Shown here: positions 11,560 to 26,000 of the stretch, piece after piece
Layout of the letters: each line of letters opens with the position of its first letter
How positions within the stretch are numbered: position 1 is the first letter of the stretch
Assembly (NCBI GenBank): GCA_012932295.1
Contig: JAAONU010000016.1
Location: 17,389,530-17,453,529 of the forward strand
Reading direction: 5' to 3'
Source: Cyclina sinensis
Taxonomy: Eukaryota; Mollusca; Bivalvia; Venerida; Veneridae
DNA: 64,000 nt
Made by a program: the position numbers and the translations under genes
Notes under the pieces: model-generated
What the model saw: only the letters and a program-made list of their open reading frames with translations
What the model was told of the DNA's origin: nothing
Database searches by the model: none

Positions 11560-12190
11560 ACGTAATTCCGCGTCCCTTTTCCCGAAAACCGCTCTCCAAC
11601 AGCCAACGACCCTGCTCCGCGTTCTCGTCTCGGCGTTCCACAGTTTCGAGCCCGAGCCCCTCAAAGCACCTGAAACAACGAAACTATGGCTTCGGAACAT
11701 GAAAAAAAGAATAAAACAAAATTCACACTTCTACCGGGACTCTAACCCGTGGCCCCTGCTATATACTCTGTATAGCAATACAGTGCAAAAATAGAAGAAC
11801 ATGCGCGTTTTGTGCACATTTCGGCAAACGTTTGAATAGCGACAGGCCTGTGCCATACTCCGTTGCAAAGCACGTTCGCCTGGCTAGCGAACGTCACTTG
11901 TCTCGGCCCCGGCCAGTGTACCAGTGCCGAGCCCGAGCCCCTCAAACCTTGAGAAAAAAAAACGTTTGCGTTTCCTGAAAACCGCTCTCCAACAGCCAGC
12001 AACCCTGCTCTGCGTTCTCGTCTCAGCGTTCCACAGTTGCGAGCCTGAGCCCGACTCGGGCACCACGCCTCAAAATACGAGACGATCGGTTCGAAACCGA
12101 CGTACGCTGTACATAGCTCCGCGACGCGACGCAACTAAGACGAGTTTGACACGCCCTTGTGTAGCTGGCACGTCTGGCTAGCGAATGCCT
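11560..12190. repeat. CpG-rich block with a direct repeat about 395 bp apart
   Basis: Two copies of an approximately 85 bp segment (about 11572-11660 and 11965-12050) share GAAAACCGCTCTCCAACAGC and GCGTTCTCGTCTC. Shorter shared words flank them: GAGCCCGAGCCCCTCAAA occurs at about 11650 and 11930, and TGGCTAGCGAA near 11883 and 12175. The block is far richer in CpG than its surroundings. Overlapping open frames on both strands (for example 130 codons minus at 11742-12134) follow from the composition and match nothing I know. At about 11735-11755 the minus strand carries a T-arm-like sequence (CGGGTTAGAGTCCCG), hinting at a tRNA-derived piece. It may be a recent repeat or an unmethylated regulatory island. 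Confidence 0.55.
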
Positions 12191-12199
12191 TTCCTTTGG

Positions 12200-13500
12200 G
12201 ACCTTAATCACTTACCACTGGGAAGCGAAATTAATCATACTTGGCCTAACTCTAAAATAACTTGGAATCAGAGGAACTCATTACTGGTTGTAGACACACA
12301 AGGAGAAAATGAAAAAGATCTTCTAGATCGTATTAACGAACATGCTGTACACATGTACAGCTATACCTAGAAATAAAAGTACTTTCATATTTCATCGGGT
12401 ATATAACACTCTAAATGTAAAACGTGTCCGTTGTACTTTAGGTCAAAGAAAAATCTGTGTTTCAACTCGATGTTAGTCAGTTAATTTATTCTACCTTTTT
12501 TTTCTTTTTTTTTTTTATAACATTTGAATCAAAAAAGAAAAATTTTTATTGCTGCAGCTGTAAAAGACATTTTAGACTTTCGGAAAATGTGAAGTTTATG
12601 AATGTGGAATTATTAGTTTTTAAATTTTATCTGCTACAATACAAGCCATTTTGGTAATTTCTACTGACATGTGTGATAAATTACCTAGGTAATAGGTTAC
12701 ATAGGGAGCTGCTTATCTCTGTTATCTATGTCTCTGGGTTTGCAAAAAAAATTGAAATTATACCTCATGCTTTCAAAATTAACAGAATTCTGCAATATCA
12801 AAGCACTTTTATCAAAACTGAAATGAAAACTCATACAACCTGTGGTACTATTTTTCAGCGCGAATGTATGGATAAAAGGCGGTCATGTGATTGTAACTAC
12901 AAAATCTGGTGCTCAGCTTTAAAAGCTTTGCTTCTAAAAATTAATTCTGTCAGATTTATAGACAGAGAGTTTGCATTTAACTCACCAGTATAAAGAATTC
13001 ATTAACGATAAAAGTGGATGGTTGACAGACAAACATAATATCATGTTGGCTTCATGAAAATTCTAAAGAAGCAATTCCCAAATGTTTGAAGTTTACAAAG
13101 CACTTTAGATATTCCGAAATAGAAAAAGAAACAGGGCAGCAATCAACGTAATGGAAAATGCTATCTACCCTTCTGTACAAACACATTTCAACGGACATAA
13201 TCACTGGCTAACTTCTCATAAAGATGATTTAGTTGCAAATGTGCAAGTAATCACAATGCACACTGAAAATGTAATTCTTGTAAGATTTAATATTGTTCTG
13301 ATATTAAATAAAAACGTTAATCGTAGTTGAACTTTCAAAGTTTTACTCTTTATTGTATTCCTTGAATTTTGCTAGTATTTTATTTTGTATCAAAATTACT
13401 TGCTAACTTTAACACAACATTCGAAAGATTTTTATTTTGCGTAGATTTTAATTTCATCCTTCATTTGTATAATACTATATATATTATTACATCCTTGAAC
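12200..13500. other. AT-rich intergenic DNA with no recognised gene
   Basis: An open frame of 106 codons at 12673-12993 (plus strand) has several Cys residues but no recognisable domain, and there are no supporting splice sites. I see no transposon end here. It is the upstream flank of the two-exon gene. Confidence 0.5.
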
Positions 13501-13808
13501 AATTAAAAAAACAATTAAATGAATAGAATCAATTCTTTGTCGTTAGATACAGAACAAAAGGTGTTAAAACTAGAGCCGCAAATTGGACCGCAAAGAGGGC
13601 CGCAGAATAAGGATGTCCGTTTGCTGACAGATTGTGCACAAAACGGACGCTTTTTACAGGCGCAGACGATGAGAGCATGAAATTTACGAGGATTCACCAG
13701 TAGTATTCCAGTATACCTATTTGCTCCGCCCATTGAGTAACTTTAGGTAGAGTTTAACCTTCGAACCTTGAGGTCAGCGTTAATCCGTTCGCACCTTTCC
13801 TAACTCAC

Positions 13809-13818
13809 TATAAAAAGG
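13809..13818 (+). promoter_or_regulatory. TATA box of the two-exon gene
   Basis: TATAAAAAGG is an excellent core TATA element. It lies 96 bases before the ATG at 13905, so transcription would start near 13839 and leave a 5' UTR of about 65 bases. The region upstream (13560-13800) is less AT-rich than its neighbours. The start site itself is inferred from spacing. Confidence 0.65.
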
Positions 13819-13904
13819 AAGGTAAACAATGCGACTTTAGCACTTATTGCTTCTAGATAGCTTAGCTTAGAGATATCTATACTTAGCTGTTACTGTACGA
13901 AGTC

Positions 13905-14013
13905 ATGAGTTCGATGGTCTGTGCTATTGTGAGTGTGGCAAGGCGTGTGGTGGGCTTCCTTCGCCGTGCTCTGGGCAGACTTCGTTCCCCTGCCCAGAGC
14001 TTCACTGGTGGGG
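13905..14013 (+). CDS. Exon 1 (coding part) of the two-exon gene
   Basis: The frame runs from [18 protein letters not shown] to SPAQSFTGG and ends after one base of the next codon at a strong GGTAAGT donor. The ATG chosen is the first after the TATA box that opens this frame; a second Met three codons on is an alternative. G+C is clearly higher than in the flanking AT-rich DNA, as expected for coding sequence. Confidence 0.6.
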
Positions 14014-17000
14014 GTAAGTTGTTTTTCGTTACTTTTTACACTTTGTTGATCTTTTGGCGCTTTTATATTTGAGTTTTGAAATTTAGATGTCTTATTTGTT
14101 TGTTTTTATGAAATATTAATTTGTATATGTATATACTTATTGTGTGTGATATGTACCGTACTTCTGTTCAGAAGAGCCTGTTTTAAAAAATGGTCATGAA
14201 AGGTATGCCTGGGTGGAATGTGTCTTTTGATTCATGGAAGAAAGTTATTCTCTCAGCAATTCGAACAGGAAGACTGAAAAATAAACAGTAATTCAGTTTT
14301 TTGTAGCTTCTAGTATCTGTGTGAAGAAATGACATCAGCAGGGCCTCAATTAAAGCCCTGTTGGTGGTTTGAAGAAATGACATCAGCCCTGCATGGGTTT
14401 GGTGATGTTTGAAATTAAAAAAAAAAGAAGAAAAACTCTATTTACTGTTTTTATGGTGATAAAAGTTAAAAAAAACATTAAGAAATGCTTTTTTTGTAAA
14501 GAGTAAAACATAGTTTTAGGTAAACCATTGTTTTTTTAATGAAATGATTTTTATTGAATTTTATTTCTATGAGAAAAACAAACACCTAAAATGCTCAGTG
14601 TTTTAGGTCTTTTGGAAAAAAAAAACACTTTAACATTGCTGATATTTTGCTGTAAAGGTGAATGACCTTATAAATGTGAAATTTTGCAAAAAAGAAATTG
14701 GACCAAAACAAAGGATAATTGTTTGATTTTGAATAATGTTCAAATACTGTTTATAATGTCAGATTTTCTTAAAATATTGTTTCTGTGATGCTGGTATCAT
14801 TACTTTTTTAATATGTTTTTAGTCCTTTTTAATATCTAAAGGCTAAAAGAAAAATGTTATTTGGCCAGGCAGTAATGTCTGGACAAAAAATTATCTGAAC
14901 TATTTTTCTGTTACTTCATGTCATTAGCTTTCAAACTACAAGAATTTTAAGAACTGGAAATATAGAAAACTGTTTTTGGGGAATGTCGATGTAAGTGAAA
15001 ATACAAAAATGTTGGGTCAGCATGCAAAACAATATTGGTCAGCTGGGTTAATGGAAATAGGGATTTTCTTTTATGCTTAGTCTATTTTGGCTTGAGCAGA
15101 TTTTGTCTGAACAGAAAGGCTGCTTGTACACAAGTTTGGTGAATATTATTTTCAACAAAAACATCTGAATTTTTTATTTAAAAAAATGGGTATGAAAGAA
15201 GCCTTTTTTAGTGACTAGCTTCGATTTAAAGTAATTCCTTTATAATATTTTAGGAAGCTTCGACTGAAATCAAGCAGCTGAGTATCAGACGTTTAATTTA
15301 AATGTCAAAACTTGTGTGATTAGAAAAAAATGGAAATAAGACCTTTAAAGAAATAATAAGGGCTTTAACTTAAACAAGTATCAGCAGGAACTGTTTTTAT
15401 ACACAAACTTTGTTTAAGGTGACTCGTCAGATGTGTTGGTTGGTCGGTCTGTCAGTCGCTCTGTTGGATTTTACTTATTCCGGATGATAGAAAATGGACG
15501 GTTTGCAATACGTTGATGAAACTTACTGTGTAGGTAGCTTTCAACAAAGTGGGACTTATTCTTGTCTTGCAATTTTGCAGATTGCCATGTTATAGTTAAG
15601 GTCTTCTATTTAGTTTCAGTCTATTTTATGTAGTTTCTCTCCAGGATATAAAGTCTGAATCCTGCAATAGTTCAGTGGGTTCAGATCCCACTACTGACCA
15701 TTGTTATTTTAGATAAGAAAGTTTCGTAATGTGGAGAATATGAGTACTAGCCCTTTCCAGGAACGATATCTGGGTTAACTGATATGAGTTTGACTGTCTG
15801 AGGGCATTTTGCTCAAATAAAAAACAAAACAAAAACATTTAAATAAAAGCAGTAACTGAAAGCACAAAGGCTTAGTTGACGAGTAGATAATAAAACAAGT
15901 TTATGCAGCTACATGTATGTGTATATTTTTAAAGGTTGATGATATTTTGGAGATAGATAATGTGGCGAAAAGTACATTAATTTAGAATTTTCTGTCTGTC
16001 TTGAAAAGTTAATGCTCAGTAACTTAGAAGTTCAAGTATGTCAAGCTTGATATGTGGTTAGAATATTGCAGTACTTATAGTATGTGTACACTAGTTTGTT
16101 TTGTCTGTGTCTGTCTGTCTGTGTCTGTCTGTCTGTGTGTCTGTCTGTGTGTTTTTCCATATTAGCTTGAAATAGAAACCAGAGTGCAAAAATAAGGTTG
16201 ATAGAATTTGGTAGCTGAATGGATAAATAGCAATATAGAGGTTATCTAGGTAATGTCTGTCTGTCTGGAAAATCTGGATCCTGGCTGAATGAAAGAGGTA
16301 TGGAAGCTAGGTTCATAAAATAGGGTGTGAGAATAGATAGAAATATGGAAATTATAAAATGTAAATATTAGAGATATCAATGAAAACCAAATTAAGTATT
16401 CAAATACTTGAACAAACTTTCAAATGGTTAACCAGATACTGGTTATATTAAACAGTCAGAAAAAATCCTTATGTGATGACATAATAAAATGAAATAATAC
16501 AAATTAGATATATAAGATGTGGTTTTATTTGTTAAAATATTTGTGAGTTTATGTATCTATTTATCAAACTTAATTATATTTCAATGTACAAGAATATTAT
16601 ATATTTATATATATTATTTTACAAGATTAATATTTCATTTTTAATGATATTATTTGTAATTAAAATTTAAATATTCTTCATAGTAATGAACTTCAGAATT
16701 CAGTTGGTTATGTTTTGCTCAAGCATCATACTCACTAATTGAGTTTATTTATTGTCATTACTCACTGCTCATATGATAAACATTGACTTCCCTAAAAATA
16801 TGTAGGTACATAATCAGACTAAATTTCTTTCTGCTATTAATTGTGAAGTTTAAAGCGACTGACATGGAATTTAGCCTAAAAATGTTTTTCTTTTAAATAA
16901 AAGAGAAGTAAATATACTATGAAAAAACATATTTTATCCTGCTATACATAACTTTAAAACTGTGAAGTGAATTGATTTGAAACTTAAAGTCCCAGGAACA

Positions 17001-20000
17001 CAATTACAAGTACCGTATTGTTTTCTATTAGTGCTCTTCCTTCTAATTAGTGCCCCTAGGTTATTTTAAAGAAGAAAATAAATCTTACCTCAGCATATTT
17101 TATATCCGAAATATATGTGACAAGTAACTACTGTATATACTTCAATGATTGTCAGTGCTGTTTGAATCAGATTGAATTATTTATTATAAAACTGTTCTTT
17201 AGGAATAAAGACTACATGAAAGGTCCTGGTAAATTAAATTTTGATTTAATTTTTTTTAACCTAGTAACAACATATTTTGTGGTTCTTTTTACCCCCCTCC
17301 CAACTTCTTTTGGAAACAATTTATACCCCTTGGGGCACAGATAGGAAAAAATATGGTTGGTTTTATTTTACTCAGAAAGATGTCTTACCAGCATGTTAGA
17401 AATAAAGTGCAGTAATTTTGCCAGTGATATTGCAAAATATATAAGAAAAGCATTATTGTGAAGAAATGACTTGAATATGATAGAAAAGCATAATTATGTC
17501 AGCATTGTTTTAGAGTAAATAAAACATGGTTCAGTCATAATCCGATCAGTACACTTACTTTTCATCATCAGTAAATTCATACTGGGACTTTAATTAAAAT
17601 ATAGATAGATAGCGACAAGGAAAAGTGCAATGCCCAAGAAGCATAATGCTTTTTTTTTCCTGCTTTTTTTTAAATATCTCCCCTTTTAATTTTATAATGA
17701 AATTTTGTCTGGAGCATTTCTTGAACACTATGGAAGGGATTCAGATTGACTTGAAACTTGAAATAAAGATAGAAATACTAAGAATAAAGAAGTAGAAGTG
17801 CAATTTGCAAGAAATATAATCTCTATCTTGTCCCATTTTTAGCTTGACTGTATGAAATATATGGACAGTTCTCCTCCTCACTCCAGCGTCAGCATCTGCG
17901 TCCACATTTCTGATTAAAGTTTTTGTGCAGTAAAATTTTATTTACTATAACTTCTTTATTTCTTTAGGGGTTTACTTCAGACTTCAAAAATATGTTTCTT
18001 ATCATCACCAACTCTGTCACCTACATTTCTAGAATCATATCGCCCCTTTAAACTTAGATTTTCGTTAAAAATTGTAAAACTTTACTATAACTTCTTTATT
18101 TCTTGAAAGATTTACTTCAAACTTCAAATATATGTTCCTTATCATCACCCACATCATATATGTTAAAGTTCATAACTTAAGCAACCATTTTTCCAGAATT
18201 ATCTCCCTTTAAACTTAGAATTTTCCTTAAAACTTATAATATTTTACTATTATTTTATTTATTTTTCTGTAATTTTCTTACCAATATTAATGATAAAATA
18301 ATAAAAATTATATGATATTTCATCTACCATGAAGAAGTTTCTTGTCTAAATATCTATAGATCTTAAATTAAATTGATTTTTTAAAGTGATGATACTGCCC
18401 ATTAACAAAAATAAAACATTAATGCCAATTTATGCAAATAATCTCACCAATGCATAGAAAACTTGTTAAAAAGAATATTTGCTGTTTAATTTTGCTGATA
18501 ACTGACTAAAAGACTGTTTGTGGATGTCAGGAGATAAAAAATCACCTACTTGCATTTTCTGTAACCTCACCACCATTGCTCGGATTTAGTCGGAAATGCT
18601 AATTTGCATACATAAATTATTTTTAGAAACAACATTTCATTTACAGGGCCTGATAAATTTAGTACTGATAAATATTCTTGACCTCAAGAACTTTACAGCT
18701 TTTTTTTTTTCAGTATTGTAAAGATTTTGACAACCACATTTCTGAGTGCCTTTTGGTCTATCTATCTTTTTTATTAATTTAAATTTTGAATGATCAGCTG
18801 GTGTTTACATCACATACTCAAAATTGATCACATGACATTGACAACTGTTACATGGATATTTTTAATGTTTATTTTATTTTATATGTTTATTCATATCTTA
18901 ATATGTTTAATTTGGCATTTCCAAAACAATTTAAGATTGGTGGGTCTTTAAATATTTTTGATAATTTAATCCTGTTGTATCTCAAGCAAATCTCGCCGTC
19001 CATGAAAAATAACTATGAAGAAGGTAATAATAGGTAATGCTATTAATCATTCTAGAGTCCTCAATTTTTATGATGATTATAGCCAGTATTATAACTTTAA
19101 TATTTATCCCTTTCTTAATTATCCAGTACTTCAATAGTCAAGTGTGCTGTCTCCACTGACAGCTCTTGTAGAATTATTTCTTCTCTTAAAAAATATTGTC
19201 GAGAGCATTTATAACTGTTCATGTATGTTGTAAATTGATGTGAAACTTAAAATATTGGAATGCTACAGTGCCTAGGAACCATAACTCTAACATTTCCTAT
19301 TTCTGAGTCATCTCCCCTTCTTTAGTTTTAAAATTAATTTTTGTCTGGAGTATAACTCAAAGACTGTGAAAGACATTGACTTGAAAAAAAAATAGATGGT
19401 GTCTGTTTAAAGGGTAGTGCCCATGAACCATAACTTTCTTCATCTGATTTTTGAGTTAGTCAGCTTTTTTGTATAATGACTTTTATGTCCCTTTTATAAC
19501 TTGAAAACTACAAAAAGATTTACATGATAAATTTAAATGAATATCCATTTATAACAGCACTGCCTAGTCTACTTTATATATCAGAGTTTACAAAATCTGA
19601 TGGCTGGATTGTGTTTGAATCTTTAAAACCTGTCACATGCAGATGTAATTTAAAATAAATAATCAGAGTTAAACAGTGGCATTGGTACATACAAAATATT
19701 TAATTATAATGGTTTTTACTTAAACAATTCTTTTCTTGTAATCAAACTGCATTGTTCTGTGACTAGGCAAGGTCATGACCTGAACATATGAGTAGATTAC
19801 AACTATATACCAATGACTTTGAATCACTGCGGGATAGAAAATTGTAAAAATAGAAAATCAGAAATAATGTTCACTTATTTTAAATGTTTGAAAAGAAAGA
19901 ACTGTTTGTTTTGGTGGTAGATATAAAACTCTTGTTGTTGATAGGTGTTAATTGCAGTAATCTCGTTGTCCTTTGTAACAAAAAAAAAAAAAGACATATT

Positions 20001-23000
20001 ATGGGAAACCTTGTGGCAGATGGATGGGTGGGAGGGTGTTTTGCATCCAAATACTTTGTCAGGACCATAACTCTGTTGCTAACTGACTTAATACTTCAAA
20101 CTTGCTACTAACCTTCCTTATAAAGAGTGTAAGTGTGGTACTTAAGAACCTTAACTCTAGCTGGCTGTGTTTTGATGCTTAGTCAATGAATGAATAAATA
20201 AATTAACTTTTTTGGTTAATTTATAATTATGTTAGTAAATTCATAAATATATTTTGTACAGATGACAGATCAGAAAGTATATAATCTACAGACATAAACT
20301 TGGCATTCAGATAGACCAAATAAATCTTAAGTAGAACAATGTACATTCAAACTTTGGGGTATATCACTATTATGTTGATGTGCTTTTATTAACTTGCTTT
20401 TTTATACCCCCTTAACAAAGTTAGTCGGAATTCAATGCAACTTCATACAATGGTCAAACACAATGAGAGGAAGTGCAGTGTTTAAGAATCATAACTCTGT
20501 CTTCACTATTTGCACAGTTATTGCCCTTTGTTGAGTTTCTTTGTAGGGAGCATAACTTGAAAAGTAATGGTTGGAATTCAATGCAGTTTCATACAGTGAA
20601 CAAGCACAATAACAGAAAGTGCATCATATACATGTAAGAGCTATAACTCCATCTTCAGTATTTGAAGAGTTATTGCCTTTTATTGGTTTTCCTTGTCCAG
20701 AGCATAACTTGAACACTAATGGTTGGAATTCAGTGCAACTTCATACAATGGTCAAGCACAATGAGAGGAAGTGCAGTGTATAAGAGCTATAACTCCATCT
20801 TCAGTATTTGAAGAGTTATTACCCTTTGTTGGTTTTCCTTGTCTAAAGCATAACTTGAAAACTAATGGTTGGAATTCAGTGCAACTTCATACAATGGTCA
20901 AGCACAAGGAGAAAAAGTGCATCGTATAAGTGCCATAACTCCATCTTCAGTATTTGCAGAGTTATTGCCCTTTATTGGTTTTTCTTGTCCAGAGCGTAAC
21001 TTGAAAACTAATGGTTGGAATTCAGTGCAACTTCATACAATGGTCAACCACAGTGAAAGGAAATGCAATGTACAAGAACCACAACTATCTTTAATTGCCC
21101 ACAACCATAACTCTATTTCAGTTCTTTTACAAACTATTCTGTTACTAATAACTTCCTCAATCCCGAAGCAGTCTTGTGGGGGGTATTAATCACATTTAGT
21201 GATAGCTCTAGTTTTAGCTCATCTCAGCACATTGTGGTGAGCTTTGATAGCCCTGTGTCATTCAAACCATGTCAGTATTTTGCTTTAAACAACCATAATG
21301 CTCATAAATAACTGAGTTAAAGTTGATAAAACTTAATAGGGATGTTTCTTGCATGATCCAAGGTCTATCAAAATTGTTCTCCATATAGAACTCTGGTTGC
21401 TATGGCAACACTAATGAAAAAAACAACTTTAAGAATCATCTTATCTTAAACCACTTGGTGCAGAGCTCAGAAATATGGTGTGTGAACCTCTATCAATTTG
21501 TTGAACTCCAAAGGCAGACTTTTTATGCCCCTGAAGGGAGGCATATATTAATTGCACTGTCTGTCCATCCATCCGTCCTGTAAAATCTTGTCCTCGCTTC
21601 ATCTCTAAAACTGCTTGAGGGATTTCATTGAAACTTGAAAGAAATGTTTGTCATCAAGTCTAGCTGTGCATATCTTCAGGAGATTTGGCTCAATTTATTT
21701 TTGGCAGAGTTATGGGCACATAGTCATTTTTTACTCTAAAATCTTGTCCTCGCTTTGTCTCCAAAACCACTTGATATCATTGAAACTTGACAGGAGTGTT
21801 TGTCACCAAGCCTTGTTGTGCATATTATCAGGAGATTCGCCGAGTACTCGATTTATTTTTGGCAGAGTTATTGGCACTTAAGCATTTTTTTACTCTAACT
21901 TCTATATTAAAGTCTTGTCCACACTTCATCTCCAAAACCGCTTGGAGAATTTCATTGAAACTTCACAGGAATGTTTGTCACCAAGCCTTGTTTTGCATAT
22001 CAATAAGAGTTTCTGCTCAAATTATTTTTGGCAGAGTTTTGGGCACTTAGTAATTTTTTACTCTAACTTCTATATTAAAATCTTGTCCACACTTCATCTC
22101 CAAAACTACTAAAAGATTTCATTTAAACTACACAGGAATGTTTGTCACCAAACCAAGCTGTGCATATCATCAGGAGTTTCTGGTGGGATTATTTTTGGTG
22201 ATGTTATGGGCCCTTAGTCATTTTTAGCTCATCTGACCAAAGCTCAGGCTGAGCTTTTAGGATCATTGATTGTCCGGCGTCCGTCGGCGTCCGTCATCAA
22301 CAATTTGATTTGAACGACTTCTCCTCCTAAACCGCTCGGCCAACATTGACAAAATATGCCTGGGATATTCCTTGCATGAAGTTCTACCAAAGTTGTTCAA
22401 AGAATTCAATTCCATCAAGAACTCTGGTTGCTGTGGCAACTGAAAGGGAAAACTTTAAAAATCTTCTTGTCTAAAACCACAAGGCCCTGAGCCTTAAGAT
22501 TTGGTATGTAGCATTGTCTAGTGGACCTTTACCAAGTTTTTTCAAATTATATCCCTAGGGTCAAATTTGGCCCTGCCCCCAGCGGTCAATTGATTTTACA
22601 TAGGTTTGTATATAGTGAAACTTTAAAAATCTTCTTGTCTGAAACCACAAGGACCTGAGCCTTAAGATTTGTTATGTAGCATTGTCTAATGGACCTCTAC
22701 CAAGTTTGTTCAAACTATGCCCCTGGGGTCAAATTTGGCCCTGGCCCGGGGGGTCAATTGATTTTACATAGGCTTTATATACATGTAGAGAAAACTTTGA
22801 AAAATCTTCTTGTCTAAAACCACAAGGCCCTGAGCCTTAAGATTTGTTATGTAGCATTGTCTAATTGACCTCTACCAAGTTTGTTCAAATTATGCCCCTG
22901 GAGTCAAATTTGACCACACCTCTGGGGTCAATTAATTTTGCATAGGGAAAACTTTGAAGATCTTCTTGTCTGAAACCACATGGGCCTGAGCCTAAAGATT

Positions 23001-26000
23001 TGGTATGTAACATTGTCTAGTGGACCTCTACCAAGTTTGTTCAAATTATACCCCTGGGGTCAAATTTGGCTCCACCCCGGGGTCATTGGTTTTACATTAG
23101 GCTTATATATTGAAAACTTTGAAAATCTTCTTGTAGAAGGAGAGGTAACATTTCCAGTCCAAATAATCTGGAAATTTGTCAGAAAGGTTGTTTCTATGTT
23201 TTCTAGCTCAAGTTCGAATATGGGTCATATGGATTCAAAAACAAGGTCACAGAGTCCAAAAATAGAAAAACCTTGTTAACATTCTAGAGGTAACATTTTC
23301 AGTCCAAATATCCTGGAAATTTGTCAGAAATGTTGTTTTGATGATTTCTAGCTCTGGTTTGAATATGGGTCATCTGGGTTCAAAAACTAGGTCACAGGAC
23401 CCAAAAATAGAAAAACCTTGTTAACACTCTAGAGGTAACATTTTCAGTCCAAATAACCTGGAAATCTGTCAGAAAGGTTGTTTTAATGATTTCTAGGTCA
23501 GTTTTTAATATTGATCATCTGGGGTTAAAAACTAGGTCACAGAGCCCAAAAATAGAAAACAACTTGTTAACACTCTAGAGGCTACTTTTCTGTTCAAATA
23601 TTCTAGAAATTTGCCAGAATAGTTGTTTTGATGATTTCTAGCTCAGATTCGAATATAGGTCATCTAGGGTCAAAAACTAGGTCACAGATCCCAAATATGG
23701 AAAAACCTTTTTAACATTCTAGAGTTAACATTTTCAGCCCAAATAACCTTGAAATTTGTAAGAAAGATTGTTTCAATGATTTCTAGCTCAATTTTGAATA
23801 TGGGTTATCTGGGGTCAAAAACTAGGTCACAGGGCTAAAAAGTAGAAAAACCTTGTTAATGCTCTAGAGGTAACACTTCCAGTCCAAATATCCTTGAAAT
23901 TTGTCAGAAAAATTGTTTCGATGATTTCTAGCTCAAATTTGGATATGGGTTATCTGAGATCAAAAACTAGGTCAAAGAACCCAAAAATGTAAAAATCATT
24001 TTAACACTCCAGAGGTTACATTTTCAGTCCAGATATCCTGGAAATTTGACAAACAAGTTATTTTGATGATATCTAGCTCATGTTAGAATATGGGTCATCT
24101 TGGATCATAAACTAGGTCACAGAGCCCAAATATGGAAAAACCTTGCTAACACTCTAGAGGCTACATTTTCAGTCCAAATAACCTGGTAATTTGTTTGAAC
24201 GATTGTTTCAATAATTTCTAGGTCAAGTTCGAATATGGGTCCTCTTGGGTCAATTAACCAGGTCCATAGCAACTTTGATAAAAGCAGTCATATTCAGGTG
24301 AGCAATACAGGGCCATCATGGCCCTCTTGTTTACTTTAACTTCTCTTTTCCACAGGCATATTCAAATTATATATTTACACCAGTTTCATTTCAAAGCTAC
24401 ATTTCAGGGGCATATGTCAATTTCCAGTGAAAGCTCTTGTTTACATTGACTTATAAACCACAAATCTGAGACTTTTGAAATTTGATGTGTAGCATAAACT
24501 AGTGGTACTCACTAAAGTTTGTTCAATTTACATCACAGAGTCAATTGTCACTTAACTAACACTCCTGTCAGTCCTGTGTACTATTCAAACCATCACATCA
24601 TCTCTGTCCATATGAGAATCTGAGATATTTAAGGTCCTTTCAACATACCAGTACTTATTTTTTTACAGGTAATTACTTCAAATATACAGTTTATTACAAC
24701 AACAGTTACTTATCTTTTGATTATCTGTGGTATAAACATAATTCCCTTACTATGCAGGGACATAGTGGTGATGCATACAAACCCTAAAGTTCATTTATGT
24801 ATTCTACAATGGTATAATTGAAAAGCCATGGCCAGAATATTACTGACATATGTCTTGTGGAGTTCTAGTCGGTAGGGTACTTTTGTATTGCTTGCACTAC
24901 TTTGATAATTGCTTGTTTAACATGTTCTTTGTAAACATTTTCAATTATTGTTAATTTTAATTCAGGATGAGCCAATAAAATACGCATGCAGTATATACAT
25001 AATTTATATCATTTTATAAATTTAGAGTATATCCCTTTAATACAGATATAGACAATTTTCTTTCCATTGTGATAGGTTTGAAGATTACTTGTTTACAAAC
25101 AGAGTGATTATCCATTGATTATCTACCGGTAGTCAAATTACAACACAGCAAGAACAGTTTTGCATGCTGTTTTCGAAATAATTGTGTTACTTGAGTAGTT
25201 GTCTTGATTTATTCTTTGAAAGGAATGAAACATATTTGTGATATATATACATGGAGCATACACATATTCCTTTTTTTGCAACCCAAAGTAAAAAAGCTTT
25301 TCAAATGCAACCTTTTTACTTTGTCTGAGAATAAAAGTTCAGTGTGAAAGTCAAGATATTGGGAACTACAATGATCATAGCCACAGATGATTATTGATAG
25401 AGAATGCCAGAACTATATATATCTAGAAGATGCAGGTAATGATATTATTTGCTTGAATTTACCAATGGCCAGTTGTCAGTCATTCTTATAATCATCTAAT
25501 CAGATATTGAACTTTAACACGGTCAAGTAAAGATTAGTGCCTTACATAAGTGACTGTCTAAGTTGCTATGCTTTCTGAAATACTGTATTATTACTACGTA
25601 AATTTATGATCTGGTATTTTTTTTTATCATAGCCTTGTAATTGAAACCGCTGTTTTCAGTATAATTATGACAGTATGAAAAACTTTTAAAATCTCCTCCT
25701 CAGAAACCACTAGCCTTGAGATTTCAAAATAATTTCACAGAAATGTTCTTAAGATGGCCTTGTTTTCTAAGTGAATCACTATTACATATAGAAAACTTCT
25801 CAGAAACTGCTTGCACAATTTCAAAATAATTTAAATAATTTTTTTTTTTTTGAAACTTGAGATTGCTGAATGTTGCTGTCAACTTTTGGCAGTAGAATGT
25901 AAAACTTGAATGCTCAATTAATGCTGATGATTATAGTTCTACAATATTTATTAAGAAATGAATTATTGGCGGCGCCGAGAACGACGATGCCTATATTTGA

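Larger units (their letters stand above)
14014..20402 (+). other. First 6.4 kb of the large intron
   Basis: AT-rich DNA with no convincing exon. It contains a SINE, a TGTC microsatellite and diverged pearl-like repeat cores that are listed separately. The 60-75 codon open frames here have no homology that I recognise. Confidence 0.55.
21216..24565 (+). mobile_element. Pearl-like AGCTCACC element split by a nested insertion (A')
   Basis: The left part (21216-21523) starts with a palindrome (AGCTCATCTCAGCAC, then GTGGTGAGCT) and runs to a core segment ending GAACCTCTATCAATTTGTTG. The right part resumes near 24443 with AAACCACAAATCTGAGACTT, TGTGTAGCATAAACTAGTGG and AAGTTTGTTCAA, the same core module. 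Between them lies a whole element of another family (21524-24442), which itself contains a third. The 3' end of A' is decayed and its limit is approximate. Confidence 0.65.

Noticed and set aside
12673..12993. 106-codon plus-strand frame with several cysteines
   Set aside because: No motif spacing typical of a zinc finger, low-complexity AT-rich codons, no promoter or splice sites.
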